Source: Atrichornis clamosus
Taxonomy: Eukaryota > Chordata > Aves > Passeriformes > Menuridae
DNA: 64,000 bases
Direction of reading: 5' to 3'
Assembly: GCA_013400975.1 (NCBI GenBank)
Contig: WBMZ01004626.1
Coordinates: forward strand, 186,001-250,000
The notes beneath the pieces were generated by a model. The model saw nothing but the letters and a program-made list of their open reading frames with translations. It did not search any database and was not told the DNA's origin. Positions 61,101 through 64,000 of the stretch are shown here, piece by piece (positions within the stretch are counted from its first letter, which is position 1; the number at the start of each line of letters is the position of its first letter). The translations under genes and the position numbers were made by a program.

Positions 61101-64000
61101 AAACATGACTATTCACCAGCCTGATTCACACAGGAATTCAAGTGGGTTTTTGCCAAAGTGCTGATATGAATGTGAGTGAAATCTATCCTTCATTTCTTGC
61201 ATGTTCCTTCTATGAAAAGGTGCACAGAGAACGCTGAGAACATTTTTTACCCCCTCATGTGATGTCTAACAAGAAGCTGTGGTTTAGATTTAAGAAGCCT
61301 TCAGCATTTAGCACAGTTCACCCATGCCATGTTTTCAGCACAATCCACATCACCTTGAGGCAAAGCAGTAAAGGCATAACAAACACAAGTTATTGTAATA
61401 GTGCTATCAAAATGTGAAAATCTCTATTTTTCCAAAACCCAATAGAACGTACTCTAATCTAAAGCTACTGAAGCACACAGAAGCTGTGCCAGTTCTAACA
61501 TATCCATTGGCTTCACAGACCATTAAATAGCACAAATGGCACTATGAATTATTTCTGAAAACGTCAATACATTTCTAATACCCTGGGCAGAATTATCCTA
61601 ATCTTTGGGTGCACACTCCCTGAGCCTAGGTCCCAGCTCAGCTCCCAAACACTGGTTTTTTCCATCTCACTTAGTGGATGCAAGTAGCTGGAGCAGACAC
61701 AGCCCACAGAGCCCCCAAACTGCAATTTTACTGCTACACTTTCAAAAAAACTGCAGGGTCTGAAAGCATGGGATGAGCACTCCTTAGAAAAGTATATAGT
61801 GAAAAGTAAACACCAAGACCCAGGAAGTCATTGCAAAAGTGTTTGGGTTTATTTATTTTTAGGGCTCTAATGCATTCTTGAGTGAAGAAAACAAACCAAA
61901 GAAAGTAGAGAAAGAAGCAGGGGGGGGAAGCTGTGTCAGGCAGATTTACATGTGTTTTCTCTGCCACTCATTTCTAGATCCATTCGCACACAGATTCTAA
62001 AAGTGCAGAAGAATTAGTGCTTCACTAACACAGTTTATGTGAACCTAATGTGGAAGAGTCATGAACTCATCATTTCTAAGTCAAAAAAACCCCTAAATAT
62101 ATGCCAGGTTTAACATTACACTTAAAGGGCACCTTCTCGTGAATTTTGCGATGGTTCAGAAACACTTGACTGCAATTTTTTACTGAGTTTGGAATTTGCA
62201 ATGAATTCTCACGTGAGGCTTTTGTTGCAAACTTTCTGAGAAACAGCTGTCAAGCCATAAAGAGAATCTCTATGCTGCCTCTTTCCCAGAGTAAAATAAC
62301 TTGGGTTTTGCAAGAAACTTGACCCAGAAAAACGCCCCACCCAAAGAAAAAATACAGATCAGCAATATGTACTGAAACACACAACCCTTTAGCCAGGAAA
62401 GATCTTTTCTTTATGGAGATATAAAATACATCCTCCTGCAACAAGCTTGCAGCTTATTTATTGTTCCCAAGTGGCTACTGAAAACTCCTTAAATGTTATT
62501 TGATGGAGTAGTGATTCTTTGCTGCCTTACTGGTGTAAACTGAATATATCTAAGAGCAGAATATATTGGTAATAAAAAAGGTTCTTTTTTTTCTTTTTCT
62601 TTTTTTGAGATCTATCAAAATAAAATATACTTGGGAAGCTTTGAAGTTAAATTTAAAAAAATCTTTGGGAAATTGCCTTTCATTTCTAAGAGCACAATTT
62701 AAATTCAACCTGAGGTCTTGCATGAGATACCTCAGGTGCTCTCTGTTTCAAATTCACTTGATTAATGTTGCTTTAAAAGATTTGCTGAAGAATCAGGCAG
62801 ATGCAATTAGAGGAGAGGTAGCTCATACTATACATAGATCATCAAAGGATAAGTATGCACAGAGGAGAAAAAGAATCTCAATACAATTGGAATAATCTCT
62901 GCAGATTAAAAAAATAATAAATTACAGTCACAATTAGGAGAAAGTAATGAAAGTTTGCATGAGTATATGATCCAGGTTCCCTGGGTACTTTATCAGGAGA
63001 GCCACCCCATGCAGGCCACAGGGGCAAGAGGGCCACAAAACCTTGCAGAAACCTTATCCCAATGTTCATGGGCTGATTTCTCTCAGAGCGGGGATTCTAT
63101 TTGGACCTCGGCAGCTGACATGGAACCAGGACATGCCCAGGCTGATGGATAAGCAGAAGCCATGCCAGCATTGCCAGAGGCATTGCCCATGGTCAGTCTG
63201 GAGTGGACTTCCACAACTGGCACAACAGTTTGCAGAGTACACAGGGTACTACACCCTGAATTCCTGTGTGGGTGAAACCCTGCATGAAGTTTCTACGTTG
63301 GGCACAAGTCTGAGTCCTGACTACTGAAACTCTGAGGGCTGGAGGTGACTCAGCTAAATCATGGCTCTTTTAAGCAAGTACTGACTACCTCTGTCACAAC
63401 TGGAACCACTGCTCTTGGAGCTGGAAGTGCATATATAAACACCAGAATGACTCAGGACCAATAGGAGTACTTTCGTATTGAAATGCAAATGTTTGAGGTC
63501 CCTTTTTGTTTAAATCTGCCAAAATCCACATTTTTTTCCATTTAACATGAAACACTGTTTAATGCAGTTGGAAACAGGCCATCATATCCCCTCTGAGGTT
63601 GGTAATTTATGTTAAACATGTGGTTAGAAAAACAGAAGCCTCTAAGACCACAACCAGTAACAGAATAAACATCTTTTCAACGCAAAGATGAAAACAGCAC
63701 TTTGATGGGACACAAATGGCCTCATTACTGCACGGGCATACCTCCATATTTTATGATTTTTTTCCTTCCCACTATAAAGAGGTAAAGAAAAGAAATAAGG
63801 TTCACTAAAGCAGTGTCACAATACTATAATAATTAGAGTGGGTTAAAAGTCAAAGTGAACTGCAGGCAAAGTGGAGTGCAGGCTGCTCAGCATTACAGTG
63901 CTTCCTACACAGAACACCACAATTCCCTGTGTGCTTCATTTATGGCATTGTGAATGTAACACAGGACCAGGTTTTCAAAGATACCTTCACACCTGCTGTA
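58161..64000. other. non-coding sequence
   Basis: AT-leaning DNA to the end of the window with no supported gene. The plus open frame at 62566-62895 is Lys/Leu-rich and AT-driven. Those at 62955-63327 lie in a slightly GC-richer patch without a domain. A possible conserved element is listed at 59950-60330. Confidence 0.55.
59950..60330. promoter_or_regulatory. possible conserved non-coding element
   Basis: About 380 bp of AT-rich but not low-complexity DNA. It is dense in homeobox-type words (TTAATG, GCTAATTA, GCTAATGA), has paired GCTAATG repeats, and lacks homopolymers or repeat signatures. The appearance resembles developmental enhancers embedded in gene deserts. This is an impression that only alignment could settle. 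Confidence 0.2.

Noticed and set aside
62566..62895. 109-codon Lys/Leu-rich frame as a retroelement remnant
   Set aside because: No reverse-transcriptase or integrase motif. Composition is explained by AT richness.
1..64000. Endogenous viral sequence, tRNA or CRISPR array
   Set aside because: No long terminal repeat pair, polymerase motif, cloverleaf or regularly spaced direct repeats were seen on either strand.

Overview
This window looks like non-coding vertebrate nuclear DNA, most likely from a bird. The clearest evidence is a CR1 LINE 3' end at about 29310-29600, of the kind abundant in bird genomes. It agrees with the AT-leaning base composition, low CpG outside a few islands, sparse and mostly old repeats, and no prokaryotic-style gene packing. 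I found no complete gene that I recognise. There is no tRNA, rRNA, CRISPR array or recognisable viral gene. The window reads as a gene desert or the inside of a very long intron.

Layout. 1-9780 is mostly AT-leaning single-copy DNA with GC-richer patches (1668-2306 and 4451-4880), a TG/TA microsatellite (5399-5535) and small tandem repeats. 9781-10300 is a CpG-rich islet containing the best-formed minus-strand exon candidate (9983-10253). 10420-20800 is non-coding. It contains a diverged pair of repeats about 950 bp apart (17171-17382 and 18128-18302). 20800-21015 is a candidate regulatory element with a perfect 12-bp inverted repeat and an octamer motif. 21016-41270 holds short hairpins, old amniote repeat fragments (28815-28865, 32695-32860), the CR1 copy and a phase 1-1 exon candidate on the minus strand (35507-35764). 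41271-52658 contains a 36-nt microexon candidate with very good splice sites, an open-frame island at 48855-49094 and a 133-nt exon candidate at 52526-52658. 57364-58107 is the standout: a GC-rich minisatellite of 19 units of 37-40 bp. Its core (57520-57949) is a perfect 78-bp dimer repeated 5.5 times. The rest, to 64000, is AT-leaning single-copy DNA with one more possible conserved element (59950-60330).

How the parts may work together. No operon or pathway logic applies. If the exon candidates are real, at least one unidentified transcript runs on each strand, but I could not join any candidates into one protein. The long open frames across 57 kb follow from a 78-bp period (26 codons) that lacks stop codons in most frames, so they are not evidence of a gene.
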